The notes under the pieces were generated by a model that ran no database searches, was not told the DNA's origin, and saw only the letters and a list, made by a program, of their open reading frames with translations. The translations under genes were made by a program, and so were the position numbers. This document shows positions 51,211 through 60,267 of a stretch of 64,000 bases of DNA, piece after piece. Within the stretch, counting starts at the first letter, position 1. The number at the start of each line of letters is the position of its first letter. The DNA comes from Pseudomonas sp. LBUM920 (GTDB lineage Bacteria; Pseudomonadota; Gammaproteobacteria; Pseudomonadales; Pseudomonadaceae). Location of the stretch: the NCBI RefSeq assembly GCF_003852315.1, contig NZ_CP027762.1:6367501-6431500 (forward strand), in the 5' to 3' direction.

Positions 51211-53496
51211 TTAAAGCGACGAGTATTTCTTGCGCAGACGCTGACGAATCAGCTCGGCGAGGGTGTTCATGATGAAGGTGAACAACAGCAGCACCAGCGC
51301 CGAGAGGAACAGCACGCGGTAGTGGCTGCCGCCGACTTCCGACTCGGGCATTTCCACCGCGACGTTAGCCGCCAGGGTGCGCAGGCCTTCGAACAGGTTC
51401 ATCTCCATCACCGGCGTGTTACCGGTGGCCATCAACACGATCATGGTTTCACCGACCGCACGGCCCATGCCGATCATCAGCGCCGAGAAAATCCCCGGGC
51501 TGGCGGTCAGGATGACGACGCGGGTCATGGTCTGCCATGGCGTGGCGCCCAGGGCCAGGGAGCCCAGGGTCAGGCCGCGCGGCACGCTGAACACGGCGTC
51601 TTCGGCGATGGAGTAGATGTTCGGGATCACCGCGAAACCCATGGCCAGGCCGACCACCAGAGCGTTGCGCTGGTCGTAGGTGATGCCCAGGTCGTGAGAG
51701 ATCCACATGCGCATGTCGCCGCCGAAGAACCAGGTTTCCAGGTACGGGCTCATGTACAGCGAGAGCCAGCCCACAAACAGGATCACCGGGATCAGAATCG
51801 CGCTTTCCCAGCCATCCGGAACGCGCAGGCGGATCGACTCAGGCAAGCGGCTGAACACGAAGCCGGCGACCAGAATGCCAATCGGCAACAACATCAGCAG
51901 GCTGAAAATCCCCGGCAAGTGCCCTTCGACATACGGCGCCAGGAACAGGCCGGCGAAGAAGCCGAGGATCACCGTCGGCATCGCTTCCATCAGTTCGATC
52001 ACCGGCTTGACCTTGCGGCGCAGGCTCGGGGCCATGAAGTAGGCGGTGTAGATCGCCGCAGCAACGGCCAGCGGTGCAGCCAGCAGCATGGCGTAGAACG
52101 CGGCCTTCAAGGTACCGAAGGTCAGCGGCGCCAGGCTCATCTTGGGTTCGAAGTCGGTGTTGGCGGCGGTCGATTGCCAGACGTATTTAGGCTCGTCGTA
52201 GTTTTCGTACCAGACCTTGCTCCACAACGCGCTCCAGGACACTTCCGGGTGCGGGTTGTCCAGCAGCAGCGGTTGCAGCTTGCCGCCCGCTTCGACGATG
52301 ACGCGGTTGGCGCGTGGCGACAGGCCGAATACGCCGTGGCCATCGACCACCGGGTCGACCAGCAGCGTGCGGTGCGCGGTGCTGTGGAACACGCCGAACT
52401 TGCCGGACGCGTCGAGGGCGGTGAAGCCTTTGCGACGTTCTTCAGCGGTGATTTCCACGATGGGCGCGGTGCCCATCTGGAAGGTACGGATCTGCTTCAG
52501 GCGTTGCTCGCCGTCCGGGTCACGGGCCATGAACCACTGGGCCAGACCGCCTTTGGAGTTACCCACGATCAGCGAGATACCGCCCACCAGCTGAGTGCTG
52601 GCGGTGATCTCGGCATTACCGTCTTCGAGCAGTTTGTAGCGACCATTGAGGCTCTTTTCGCGCAGGCTGAAGACGTCGGCAAGGGCACGACCGTTGATCA
52701 CGTACAGCCACTGCTGGCGTGGGTCGATGAAGATCGCCTTTACCGGCTCGGTCATTTGCGGCAGCTCGATACGCTTCTGCTCGCTGGTGACTTCGCCAGT
52801 CATCATGTTTTCTTCGCGGCTCAGGCTCAGCACGTTCAAGTAGGAACCTGCGGAACCGGCAACGACCAGCGAGGAATCGGTGGCATTAAGTGCGACGTGC
52901 TCCAGCGGGCGACCCTGCTCGTCGAGCACGATCGGCGTTTCGCCGTAAGGGTATTCAATCGCCGGGGTGATGGTTTTCTTGCCATCCGGGTAAGACACCT
53001 TATAGGTGTGGCGGAACACCAGGGACTGGCCATTCGACAAACCCAGGATCACCAGCGGGCTGCCCGGCTGGTCTTCACCAATGGACGCAACACTGGCACC
53101 GGCGGGCAGCGGTAAATCAACACGCTTGAGCTCGGCGCCGGTGTCCACATCAAAGAACAGCGCCTGGCCCTTGTCGGAAACCCGCATGGCGACCTGGTTC
53201 TGCTCTTCGAGGGAGATCATCAACGGCTTGCCGGCGTCCTGCATCCAGGCGGGCGTCAGCGCATCTTCCTTGGTCAGCGAGGCGCCCTGGAACAGTGGCG
53301 CGACGACGTAGGCAAGAAAGAAGAAAATCAGGGTGATGGCGCCGAGGACGGCGAGGCCGCCGATCAACACGTACCAACGGGTCAGGCGATCTTTGAGCGC
53401 GCGAATGCGGCGCTTGCGTTGCAGCTCAGGCGTATTGAAATCAATGCGCTTGGGGGGAGAAGTCGTCGTCATGGTGGAATTGGCCAGATCATTCAT
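51211..53496 (-). CDS. pstC: PstC, phosphate ABC transporter permease (extended form)
   Basis: 761 aa from ATG 53496; a GTG two codons upstream and an ATG nine codons downstream (MTTTSPPKR) are alternatives. After one N-terminal helix there is a large soluble domain (about 80-460) that looks beta-propeller-like, then the permease domain with the contact loop VPRGLTLGSLALGATPWQT. The E. coli protein is about 320 aa, so most of the extra length is this periplasmic insert. A near-perfect PHO box lies only 22 bases upstream, so the transcript leader is very short. Confidence 0.94.
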   Translation of the reverse strand: MNDLANSTMTTTSPPKRIDFNTPELQRKRRIRALKDRLTRWYVLIGGLAVLGAITLIFFFLAYVVAPLFQGASLTKEDALTPAWMQDAGKPLMISLEEQNQVAMRVSDKGQALFFDVDTGAELKRVDLPLPAGASVASIGEDQPGSPLVILGLSNGQSLVFRHTYKVSYPDGKKTITPAIEYPYGETPIVLDEQGRPLEHVALNATDSSLVVAGSAGSYLNVLSLSREENMMTGEVTSEQKRIELPQMTEPVKAIFIDPRQQWLYVINGRALADVFSLREKSLNGRYKLLEDGNAEITASTQLVGGISLIVGNSKGGLAQWFMARDPDGEQRLKQIRTFQMGTAPIVEITAEERRKGFTALDASGKFGVFHSTAHRTLLVDPVVDGHGVFGLSPRANRVIVEAGGKLQPLLLDNPHPEVSWSALWSKVWYENYDEPKYVWQSTAANTDFEPKMSLAPLTFGTLKAAFYAMLLAAPLAVAAAIYTAYFMAPSLRRKVKPVIELMEAMPTVILGFFAGLFLAPYVEGHLPGIFSLLMLLPIGILVAGFVFSRLPESIRLRVPDGWESAILIPVILFVGWLSLYMSPYLETWFFGGDMRMWISHDLGITYDQRNALVVGLAMGFAVIPNIYSIAEDAVFSVPRGLTLGSLALGATPWQTMTRVVILTASPGIFSALMIGMGRAVGETMIVLMATGNTPVMEMNLFEGLRTLAANVAVEMPESEVGGSHYRVLFLSALVLLLFTFIMNTLAELIRQRLRKKYSSL

Positions 53497-53518
53497 GCGC
53501 ACACCCTAGCGATCCTGC

Positions 53519-53536
53519 ATGACAGAAAGATGACAA
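53519..53536 (-). promoter_or_regulatory. PHO box upstream of pstC
   Basis: Read on the minus strand: TTGTCAT-CTTT-CTGTCAT, one mismatch from the double CTGTCAT consensus with ideal spacing. A possible -10 (TAGGGT) lies 10 bases downstream. It gives pstCAB-phoU its own Pho-controlled promoter, separate from pstS. Confidence 0.85.
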
Positions 53537-53608
53537 TGCAGTGACGCAAGAAATCCGCCGCGGAGCAGAGCTGGCAGCGGACTAAAAAATTAGGGGTGTA
53601 GACGGTTA

Positions 53609-53695
53609 ATGTGGGAGCGGGCTTGCCCGCGATGGCATCAATACGGTTTCAACGCTACACCGTGTCGCCAGCATCGCGGGCAAGCCCGCTCCACA
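53609..53695. repeat. REP pair between pstS and pstC
   Basis: Inverted GTGGGAGCGGGCTTGCCCGCGATG copies with a short spacer, 34 bases after the pstS stop. It may protect the abundant pstS message and limit read-through into pstC. Confidence 0.87.
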
Positions 53696-53728
53696 AAAAA
53701 GCATGCATCTACACCAGGTATCGCAGGC

Positions 53729-54715
53729 TTAGTTGCCTTCTTTCAAACCCAGGTCAGCCAGGGCTTTGGCGGCCACTTTGGCTGGCAGCGGGATGTAGCC
53801 GTCTTTGACGACAACTTCCTGGCCCTGTTTGGACAGAACCAGCTTCACGAACTCAGCTTCCAGCGGCGCCAGAGGCTTGTTCGGGGCTTTGTTGACGTAC
53901 ACGTAGAGGAAGCGTGACAGCGGGTATTTGCCGTTCAGGGCGTTTTCTTCGCTGTCTTCGATGAAGTCAGTGCTGCCTTTCTTGGCCAGGGCCACGGTCT
54001 TCACGCTGGCGGTTTTGTAACCGATGCCCGAGTAACCGATGCCGTTCAGCGAGGAGCTGATCGACTGCACAACCGACGCCGAACCTGGTTGTTCGTTCAC
54101 GTTTGGCTTGTAGTCGCCTTTGCACAGGGCTTCTTCTTTGAAGTAGCCGTAGGTGCCGGATACCGAGTTACGACCGAACAGTTGCACCGGCTTGTTGGCC
54201 AGGTCGCCGGTCACACCCAGGTCGCCCCAGGTTTTAACGTCAGCTTTGGCACCGCACAGACGCGTCGAGGAGAAGATCGCGTCGACTTGTTCCATGGTCA
54301 GGTGCTGGATCGGGTTGTCCTTGTGCACGAACACAGCCAGGGCATCCACAGCCACCGGGATCGCGGTTGGCTTGTAGCCGTACTTCTGCTCGAAGGCCGC
54401 CAGTTCGGTGTCCTTCATCTTGCGGCTCATCGGGCCCAGGTTGGAGGTGCCTTCAGTCAGCGCAGGAGGAGCAGTGGCGGAGCCGGCAGCCTGAATCTGG
54501 ATGTTGACGTTCGGGTATTCCTTTTTATAGGACTCAGCCCACAGGGTCATCAGGTTAGCCAGGGTGTCGGAACCAACGCTGGACAGGTTGCCCGATACAC
54601 CGGTGGTCTTGGCGTAAGCCGGAATTGCCGGGTCAACACCAGCGGCTACCGCGTTAGCGGTCGCAACGCCAGCAGCGACAAAAGTCATTGCCGCCATCAA
54701 ACGTTTCAGTTTCAT
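53729..54715 (-). CDS. pstS: PstS, periplasmic phosphate-binding protein
   Basis: 328 aa with a signal peptide of about 25 residues (MKLKRLMAAMTFVAAGVATA). Phosphate-contacting motifs include SSVGSDTLANL, SGTYGYFKEEALC and GSASVVQSI. It delivers phosphate to PstC/PstA. First gene of the pst region, with a PHO box upstream and a good ribosome site (TAGGAGCAAGG). Confidence 0.97.
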   Translation of the reverse strand: MKLKRLMAAMTFVAAGVATANAVAAGVDPAIPAYAKTTGVSGNLSSVGSDTLANLMTLWAESYKKEYPNVNIQIQAAGSATAPPALTEGTSNLGPMSRKMKDTELAAFEQKYGYKPTAIPVAVDALAVFVHKDNPIQHLTMEQVDAIFSSTRLCGAKADVKTWGDLGVTGDLANKPVQLFGRNSVSGTYGYFKEEALCKGDYKPNVNEQPGSASVVQSISSSLNGIGYSGIGYKTASVKTVALAKKGSTDFIEDSEENALNGKYPLSRFLYVYVNKAPNKPLAPLEAEFVKLVLSKQGQEVVVKDGYIPLPAKVAAKALADLGLKEGN

Positions 54716-54793
54716 GCCTTGCTCCTAGCAGATAGGGATAGTTGGATCGGGGCCAAGTATCGGTAGGCCGTGTGAACACTCTATGTCCGCAAT

Positions 54794-54811
54794 GTGACAA
54801 TTAGATGAAAG
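54794..54811 (-). promoter_or_regulatory. PHO box upstream of pstS
   Basis: On the minus strand: CTTTCAT-CTAA-TTGTCAC, two well-spaced half-sites about 80 bases before the pstS ATG. A second weaker half-site (CCTGTCAG) lies further upstream near 54830. The surrounding stretch to 54978 contains no gene. Confidence 0.7.
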
Positions 54812-54935
54812 GCCAGCATTTGTGAAAAACCTGACAGGAAGGGGAAAGATCAGTAAATCCGGGACTTGCGAGGAGGTTGAAGCGCATGAAGCGGTGTTTC
54901 AGAAATACTCTGTAATCGTTGGCCAACCGTAAACC

Positions 54936-54963
54936 CTGTGGCGAGCGAGTGCCCTCGCCACAG
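54936..54963. repeat. Short inverted repeat downstream of the MHS transporter gene
   Basis: CTGTGGCGAG and CTCGCCACAG form a 10-base stem 16 bases beyond the stop of the leftward transporter gene. There is no U-run. It resembles a single REP element and may act as its 3' hairpin. Confidence 0.6.
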
Positions 54964-54978
54964 CGTCATCACAAGGTT

Positions 54979-56268
54979 CTAGCGCCCTCGCTTCCACAGA
55001 TAGCCACCCACCAGCATCCCCATTACGCACAGCACGGCGACATAGTAGGCGGGGCCCATCGGGCTTTCCTTCATCAGCAGCGACACCGCCAGCGGCGTCA
55101 AACCACCAAACACGGCGTAGGCGACGTTGTAGGAGAACGACAACCCGCTGAAACGCACCACTGGCGGGAAGGCTTTCACCATCACGTAAGGCACCACGCC
55201 GATCACCCCGACAAACAGGCCGGTCAGGGTGTACAGCGGAAAGAGCCAGTTCGGGTGATCGATCAGGCTGTGGTACAGCGTCCACGATGTTGCCAACAAC
55301 AACAGGCAACCGATGACCAGCACACGGCCAGCGCCAAAACGATCAGCCAGGGCGCCGGAAGCGATGCAGCCCAGGCTCAGGGTCACGATGGCCAGGCTGT
55401 TGGCTTGCAGTGCGATGGTCGGGCTGAAGTGGTAGACGGTTTGCAGCACCGTCGGGGTCATCAGGATGACCACGACAACACCGGCCGACAGCAACCAGGT
55501 CAACAGCATCGACAGCACGATGGCGCCACGGTGGTCGCGCAACACCGCGCGCAATGGCAGCTCGGCGGCCAAGGTTTTGCGTTGCTGCATCTCGGCGAAG
55601 ATCGGCGTCTCATGCAGCCACCGGCGCAGGTACACCGAGAGCAGGCCAAACACGCCGCCCAGCAGGAACGGGATACGCCAGGCGTAGTCGGACACTTGTT
55701 CCGGGCTGTAGAGCGAGTTGATGGCGGTGGCCACCAGCGACCCCAACAGGATGCCGGCGGTGAGGCCGCTGGTCAGGGTGCCGCAGGCATAGCCGATGTG
55801 GCGCGGCGGTACGTGTTCAGAGACGAACACCCAGGCGCCCGGTACTTCGCCGCCGATGGCCGCGCCCTGGATGACGCGCATCAACAGCAGCAGAAGCGGC
55901 GCCCACAGGCCGATCTGCGCGTAGGTCGGCAGCAGGCCCATGATCAAGGTCGGCACGGCCATCATGAAGATGCTCAAGGTGAACATCTTCTTGCGGCCCA
56001 ACAGGTCACCGAAGTGCGCCATGATGATGCCGCCCAATGGACGAGCCAGGTAGCCGGCGGCGAAGATGCCGAAGGTCTGCATCATGCGCAGCCATTCCGG
56101 CATATCAAGGGGGAAAAACAGTTTTCCGACCACGGTGGCGAAAAACACGAAAATGATGAAGTCGTAAAATTCCAGCGCCCCGCCCAAGGCAGACAGCGAC
56201 AGGGTTTTGTAGTCGTTGCGGGTCAGCGGGCGCGACGGTTGCGCGCTGCTTGCGGGCACGGAGGACAT
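54979..56268 (-). CDS. MFS transporter of the metabolite:H+ symporter (MHS) family
   Basis: 429 aa from ATG 56268; the longer frame upstream is not typical of the family. About twelve transmembrane helices. Signature motifs are GALEFYDFIIFVFFATVVGKLFF near the start (shortened here to the idea GALEFYDF), HFGDLLGRKKMF between helices 2 and 3, and GAAIGGEVPGAWVFVSEH. The family imports small carboxylates, betaines or dicarboxylates with protons; the substrate cannot be told from sequence. It is monocistronic. Confidence 0.88.
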   Translation of the reverse strand: MSSVPASSAQPSRPLTRNDYKTLSLSALGGALEFYDFIIFVFFATVVGKLFFPLDMPEWLRMMQTFGIFAAGYLARPLGGIIMAHFGDLLGRKKMFTLSIFMMAVPTLIMGLLPTYAQIGLWAPLLLLLMRVIQGAAIGGEVPGAWVFVSEHVPPRHIGYACGTLTSGLTAGILLGSLVATAINSLYSPEQVSDYAWRIPFLLGGVFGLLSVYLRRWLHETPIFAEMQQRKTLAAELPLRAVLRDHRGAIVLSMLLTWLLSAGVVVVILMTPTVLQTVYHFSPTIALQANSLAIVTLSLGCIASGALADRFGAGRVLVIGCLLLLATSWTLYHSLIDHPNWLFPLYTLTGLFVGVIGVVPYVMVKAFPPVVRFSGLSFSYNVAYAVFGGLTPLAVSLLMKESPMGPAYYVAVLCVMGMLVGGYLWKRGR

Positions 56269-56722
56269 GGGGAGGGTTCTCTTATAGTAATGACGGCAAG
56301 CCCGGGACTTGCGGCGGGTCTGGCAAGATAGCAAATCGTTTGAAAAAGCACAGCGTCCACCGAATAACACTTCGCAGGCGCGCGTTATTCCCCGTTTCTT
56401 CCCTTTATTAGCCATCAGAAGCACAGTTGCAGGAAAAAGCCGCGTTACAGCCGGGATTTGCCGACCAAATGAGCGCTGGGAGGTCGTCGCGGCGCCAGCG
56501 TCTCGATATACTCGGCCCGTGCAAGCGCCAAACCCGCTGTCTTGAGGGGCTGCTGTGCCAAAACGTCGTTGGGTGCCATCCAGCCGATTTGGCAGAGTTT
56601 CCCTTTAGTACGCCTTACGAGAAACGCATCGAGCGGTGTATGTTGGTGCTGAAACGTTTTTCCAGAGACGGCTATCCACTTGAAATACCCATGAAGCGTC
56701 ACGGGTCAGAGGCACCCTCGGC
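56269..56722. other. 454-base region without a recognised gene
   Basis: Lies between the divergent transporter and thioesterase genes. Its right half reads openly on the plus strand from about 56427, but that 99-codon frame has no ribosome site, no recognisable product and overlaps the thioesterase start, so I do not call it. Promoters for both neighbours must lie here; a TATACT-like -10 (GATATACTC) occurs at about 56506-56514. Confidence 0.5.
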
Positions 56723-57127
56723 ATGATCGAACTCGAACAAGAAGATCCTATCCCGCAAGGCGATCTCGCCCTGCAAATCACCGCACTCCCGCGTGAAACC
56801 AACGGTTTTGGCGACATCTTCGGCGGCTGGCTGGTCGCGCAGATGGACCTGGCCGGCACCGCCATGGCCAGCAAAGTGGCCGGCGGACGTGTCGCCACAG
56901 TGGCGATCGATCGCATGGCGTTCCTGGTGCCGGTGGCGGTCGGCGCGCAATTGTCCTTCTATACCCAGGCTCTGGAAATCGGCCGCAGCTCGATCCAGAT
57001 GATGGTCGAGGTGTGGAGCGACGACCCGCTGTCCAGCGAATGGCGCAAGGTGACCGAGGCGGTATTTGTGTTTGTCGCCATCGACGGCAGCGGCCGTACC
57101 CGCTCGGTGCCATCGCGCGCGCGTTAA
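56723..57127 (+). CDS. Acyl-CoA thioesterase, YciA-like hotdog fold
   Basis: 134 aa. The motif ETNGFGDIFGGWLVAQMDLAG with the catalytic Asp near residue 31 and the helix AGTAMASKVAGGRVATVAID are diagnostic of the YciA/acyl-CoA hydrolase group. It hydrolyses fatty acyl-CoA thioesters in the cytoplasm; chain-length preference cannot be read. A single-domain protein, normal length, likely monocistronic. Confidence 0.92.
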   Translation: MIELEQEDPIPQGDLALQITALPRETNGFGDIFGGWLVAQMDLAGTAMASKVAGGRVATVAIDRMAFLVPVAVGAQLSFYTQALEIGRSSIQMMVEVWSDDPLSSEWRKVTEAVFVFVAIDGSGRTRSVPSRAR

Positions 57128-57184
57128 ACATCGCCGGGTTTTGACGGTCAATTGCCCCATTGCCTGCCATGAGAGAGCACTGCT

Positions 57185-58084
57185 ATGCCTACGCCCCACG
57201 TTGAAACCTTGAAAATCGACGAGCTGGACTGCTGGCGCGTCCGCCACAACGGCGCCGAAGTGATGGTGGCCCAACAGGGCGCGCACATCTTCAGTTACCA
57301 GCGCCAGGGCGAGCAGCCAGTGATCTGGCCGAACCCTGAGGCGGTGTTTAAACAGGGCAAAGGCATTCGTACCGGCGTGCCGGTGTGCTGGCCGTGGTTT
57401 GGCGTATTCGACCGTAACCCGCAAAGCGTGAAGGCGATGCGCCAAAGTGACCAACCCGCGGGGGCCCATGGCTTTGTGCGCACGGCACTGTGGGAATTGG
57501 CCGCAACCGAACTCGAAGGCGATGCATTGCGCGTCGATCTGGTATTGCCGGTGCCCGCGGGCGGCTTCCCCGGCTGGCCGCATCAGGTCGATCTGAAGCT
57601 GAGCCTGCTGCTGGACGATCAACTGCATATCCGCCTGACCAGCCACAACCGTGGCACCGACACCGTGACCCTCAGCCAGGCGCTGCACACCTATTTCGCC
57701 GTGAGCGACGTGCGCAATGTGCAGGTCGAAGGCCTGGACGGGCTGGGTTATATCGACACCGCCGACGGCTGGAGCCACAAACAGCAATCCGGCCTGCTGC
57801 ACTTCACCGCCGAGACCGATCGCATCTACCTGGATACTCCGGCGCAGTTGAGCATTGTCGATAAAGACTGGCAGCGTCGTCTCCAGCTCACCAGCCAAGG
57901 CTCGAACTCGACCGTGATCTGGAACCCATGGACCGAACGCGCCAAGGCGTTCGACGACATGGCCGATGATGGCTGGCAGGGCATGCTGTGCATCGAGACG
58001 GCGAATGTGCTGGATGATGTGGTGGCATTGGCGCCCGGTGAAAGCCATACGCTTGGCGTAAGCATCACCCCTCTCGCCGTGTAA
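57185..58084 (+). CDS. D-hexose-6-phosphate mutarotase (YeaD-like aldose epimerase)
   Basis: 299 aa. Galactose-mutarotase-like beta sandwich with GVPVCWPWFG, the His-containing GAHGFVR, and LHTYFAVSD carrying the conserved histidine and acidic C-terminal WNPWTERAKAFDDM. It interconverts alpha and beta anomers of glucose-6-phosphate. Starts 57 bases after the thioesterase and may share its transcript. A REP pair follows. Confidence 0.93.
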   Translation: MPTPHVETLKIDELDCWRVRHNGAEVMVAQQGAHIFSYQRQGEQPVIWPNPEAVFKQGKGIRTGVPVCWPWFGVFDRNPQSVKAMRQSDQPAGAHGFVRTALWELAATELEGDALRVDLVLPVPAGGFPGWPHQVDLKLSLLLDDQLHIRLTSHNRGTDTVTLSQALHTYFAVSDVRNVQVEGLDGLGYIDTADGWSHKQQSGLLHFTAETDRIYLDTPAQLSIVDKDWQRRLQLTSQGSNSTVIWNPWTERAKAFDDMADDGWQGMLCIETANVLDDVVALAPGESHTLGVSITPLAV

Positions 58085-58095
58085 ACCCAATCAAA

Positions 58096-58188
58096 AATGT
58101 GGGAGCAGGCTTGCTCGCGAATACGGCGTGTCAGCCACATATGCGCTGACTGACACCCTGCATTCGCGAGCAAGCCCGCTCCCACATT
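58096..58188. repeat. REP pair between convergent genes
   Basis: Inverted AATGTGGGAGCAGGCTTGCT-type copies with a spacer of about 45 bases, 11 bases after the mutarotase stop and 15 bases from the converging DUF3299 gene. Confidence 0.87.
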
Positions 58189-58203
58189 GGGTTCTGCGGC
58201 AAA

Positions 58204-58740
58204 TTAAAGATCGGACTCTTTGACCGCCCGCACCTTGCCCGCGTCCAGCGCGTACGCCGCATCCGCCAAATCGTTATTAACCTTCTCGACTTTCAACGTG
58301 CCGGTAACCCACAACGGCGTGTAGATGTCATCCAGCTTCAACCCCTTGGGATAGCGCACCAGCACCAACTGGTTGGGCGGCGGCGGCGGCACGTGGATGC
58401 AGGCGCCTGGGTACGGCACCAGGAAGAACAGCGTGCTGCGGCCCTTGGCGTCGGTTTCCAGCGGCACCGGGTAACCGCCGATGCGGATACTCTTGCCATT
58501 CATGGCGGCCACGGTCTTGGTCGAATACATCACCGCCGGCAAGCCCTTGCTTTGCTTGAGGCCACCTTTGTCGGTGAACGTGCCTTGGGCTTCGGGGGAG
58601 TTGTGGTCGATCTCGGGCATGGCTTCGAGGGCTTTCTGGTCCGACAGCGGCATCAGGTCGAGCCAGTCGGTTTCCGGCAGTTCGCCAGCGTGCGCCAGGC
58701 CAGAGCCCAGCAAGAGGAGAGTCAACAGAAGACGGCGCAT
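58204..58740 (-). CDS. Exported DUF3299-type protein
   Basis: 178 aa from ATG 58740; an upstream TTG would add five residues. A clear signal peptide (MRRLLLTLLLLGSGLAHA, cleavage near AHA-GE) sends it to the periplasm. The mature part contains the SIRIGGYPVPLE and LFFLVPYPGACIHVPPPPPNQ segments of the DUF3299 family. Its proline run and paired Cys/His suggest metal or ligand binding, but function is unknown. Usually encoded near lipoprotein-export ABC genes in Pseudomonas, which are not seen here. Confidence 0.83.
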   Translation of the reverse strand: MRRLLLTLLLLGSGLAHAGELPETDWLDLMPLSDQKALEAMPEIDHNSPEAQGTFTDKGGLKQSKGLPAVMYSTKTVAAMNGKSIRIGGYPVPLETDAKGRSTLFFLVPYPGACIHVPPPPPNQLVLVRYPKGLKLDDIYTPLWVTGTLKVEKVNNDLADAAYALDAGKVRAVKESDL

Positions 58741-58817
58741 GGTGAGGCTCGGCAAGTACAGGTGGCGAGCATTCTAGCCCTCTGCGCCTGCGCAGCGCAG
58801 AGGGCTTTGTCGCTTAA

Positions 58818-59063
58818 TTACTTTTTACGCAGCAGGCCGTAGATCACCAGCAGCACGATGGCGCCGATCAGCGCACCGATAAAGCCTGCGCCTTGACCTG
58901 CCTGGTAGATGCCCAGGGCCTGACCACCGTAGGTGGCGACCAGAGAACCTGCGATACCCAGCAGGATGGTCATGATCCAGCCCATGCTGTCGTCGCCAGG
59001 CTTGAGGAAACGCGCCAGCAGGCCGACGATCAAGCCGATAAAGATGGTTCCGATGATACCCAT
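58818..59063 (-). CDS. GlsB/YeaQ/YmgE-family small membrane protein
   Basis: 81 aa from ATG 59063 (MGIIGTIFIGLIVGLLARFL), preceded by AGAGGGAAA. Three hydrophobic helices with Gly-rich faces; the pattern LKPGDDSMGWIMTILLGIAGS is characteristic of the 'transglycosylase-associated' family. It sits in the inner membrane and is often stress-induced; the biochemical role is unknown. The ten codons upstream of the chosen start are not conserved in the family. Confidence 0.9.
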   Translation of the reverse strand: MGIIGTIFIGLIVGLLARFLKPGDDSMGWIMTILLGIAGSLVATYGGQALGIYQAGQGAGFIGALIGAIVLLVIYGLLRKK

Positions 59064-59169
59064 GGCATTTCCCTCTGATTGAATGTGAGTCATGCCAAAG
59101 CCTAGTCAGGCTTTGCCATCCTGCAATCAGAGAGACGGCGGTGACCAATGGTTCCCGCCGATCCTCGGG

Positions 59170-60255
59170 TTATTGCTCGGCGATCAGCGCTTCGACCTTG
59201 AGGATCTGGGCTTGCAGCGTCGCACGGTCTTTGCAGCGCAGGTTGGCGTGGCCGACCTTGCGTCCGGCCTTGAAGGCCTTGCCGTAGTGATGCAGATGGC
59301 AATCATCGATCGCGATCACGCGCTCAACCGGCGGCACAACGCCGATGAAGTTGAGCATGGCGCTTTCGCCGACCTTGGCCGTGGAGCCCAACGGCAAGCC
59401 CGCCACCGCGCGCAGGTGGTTTTCGAACTGGCTGCACTCGGCGCCTTCGGTGGTCCAGTGCCCGGAGTTGTGCACACGCGGCGCGATTTCGTTGGCCTTG
59501 AGGCCACCGTCGACTTCAAAGAACTCGAACGCCATCACACCGACATAATCCAGCTGCTTGAGCACGCGGCTGGAATAGTCTTCGGCCAGGGCCTGCAGCG
59601 GGTGATCGGTGCTGGCCACGGACAGCTTGAGGATGCCGCTGTCGTGGGTGTTGTGCACCAACGGGTAGAAGCGGGTTTCGCCATCGCGGGCACGCACGGC
59701 GATCAGCGAGACTTCACCGGTGAAGGGCACGAAGCCTTCCAGCAGACAGGCGACGCTGCCCAGCTCGGCAAAGGTGCCGACCACATCGGCGGCGGTGCGC
59801 AGCACTTTCTGGCCCTTGCCGTCATAACCCAGGGTGCGGGTTTTCAACACAGCCGGCAGGCCGATGCTGGCAACGGCAGCGTCCAGATCCGCCTGGGACT
59901 GGATGTCGGCGAAGGCCGGCGTCGGAATGCCCAGGTCCTTGAACATGCTCTTTTCGAACCAGCGATCACGCGCGATGCGCAAGGCTTCGGCGCTCGGGTA
60001 AACCGGTACGAACTGCGACAGGAAGGCCACGGTTTCGGCTGGGACGCTTTCGAATTCGAAGGTCACCAGGTCGACTTCATCGGCCAATTGGCGCAGGTGA
60101 TCCGCGTCGCTGTAGTCAGCCCGCAGGTGTTCACCGAGGGCCGCCGCGCAGGCGTCCGGCGCCGGGTCCAGGAAAGCGAAGTTCATCCCCAGCGGTGTTC
60201 CCGCCAGGGCCAGCATGCGACCCAATTGGCCGCCACCGATTACACCGATTTTCAT
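59170..60255 (-). CDS. purK: N5-carboxyaminoimidazole ribonucleotide synthase
   Basis: 361 aa from ATG 60255. ATP-grasp enzyme: N-terminal MKIGVIGGGQLGRMLALAG, central ATP-binding segment, and the C-terminal NEIAPRVHNSGHWT motif. It makes N5-CAIR from AIR, bicarbonate and ATP in purine synthesis. It starts 12 bases after the purE stop, and together they perform successive steps. Confidence 0.97.
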   Translation of the reverse strand: MKIGVIGGGQLGRMLALAGTPLGMNFAFLDPAPDACAAALGEHLRADYSDADHLRQLADEVDLVTFEFESVPAETVAFLSQFVPVYPSAEALRIARDRWFEKSMFKDLGIPTPAFADIQSQADLDAAVASIGLPAVLKTRTLGYDGKGQKVLRTAADVVGTFAELGSVACLLEGFVPFTGEVSLIAVRARDGETRFYPLVHNTHDSGILKLSVASTDHPLQALAEDYSSRVLKQLDYVGVMAFEFFEVDGGLKANEIAPRVHNSGHWTTEGAECSQFENHLRAVAGLPLGSTAKVGESAMLNFIGVVPPVERVIAIDDCHLHHYGKAFKAGRKVGHANLRCKDRATLQAQILKVEALIAEQ

Positions 60256-60267
60256 CAATCAATAACC

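Noticed and set aside
49558..53115. 1185-codon open frame opposite pstA and pstC
   Set aside because: Crosses the gap between two real genes on the other strand and has the low-complexity His/Gln/Arg composition of a shadow frame.
56427..56726. 99-codon plus-strand frame before the thioesterase gene
   Set aside because: No ribosome site, no family resemblance, overlaps the next start; left as untranslated upstream region.
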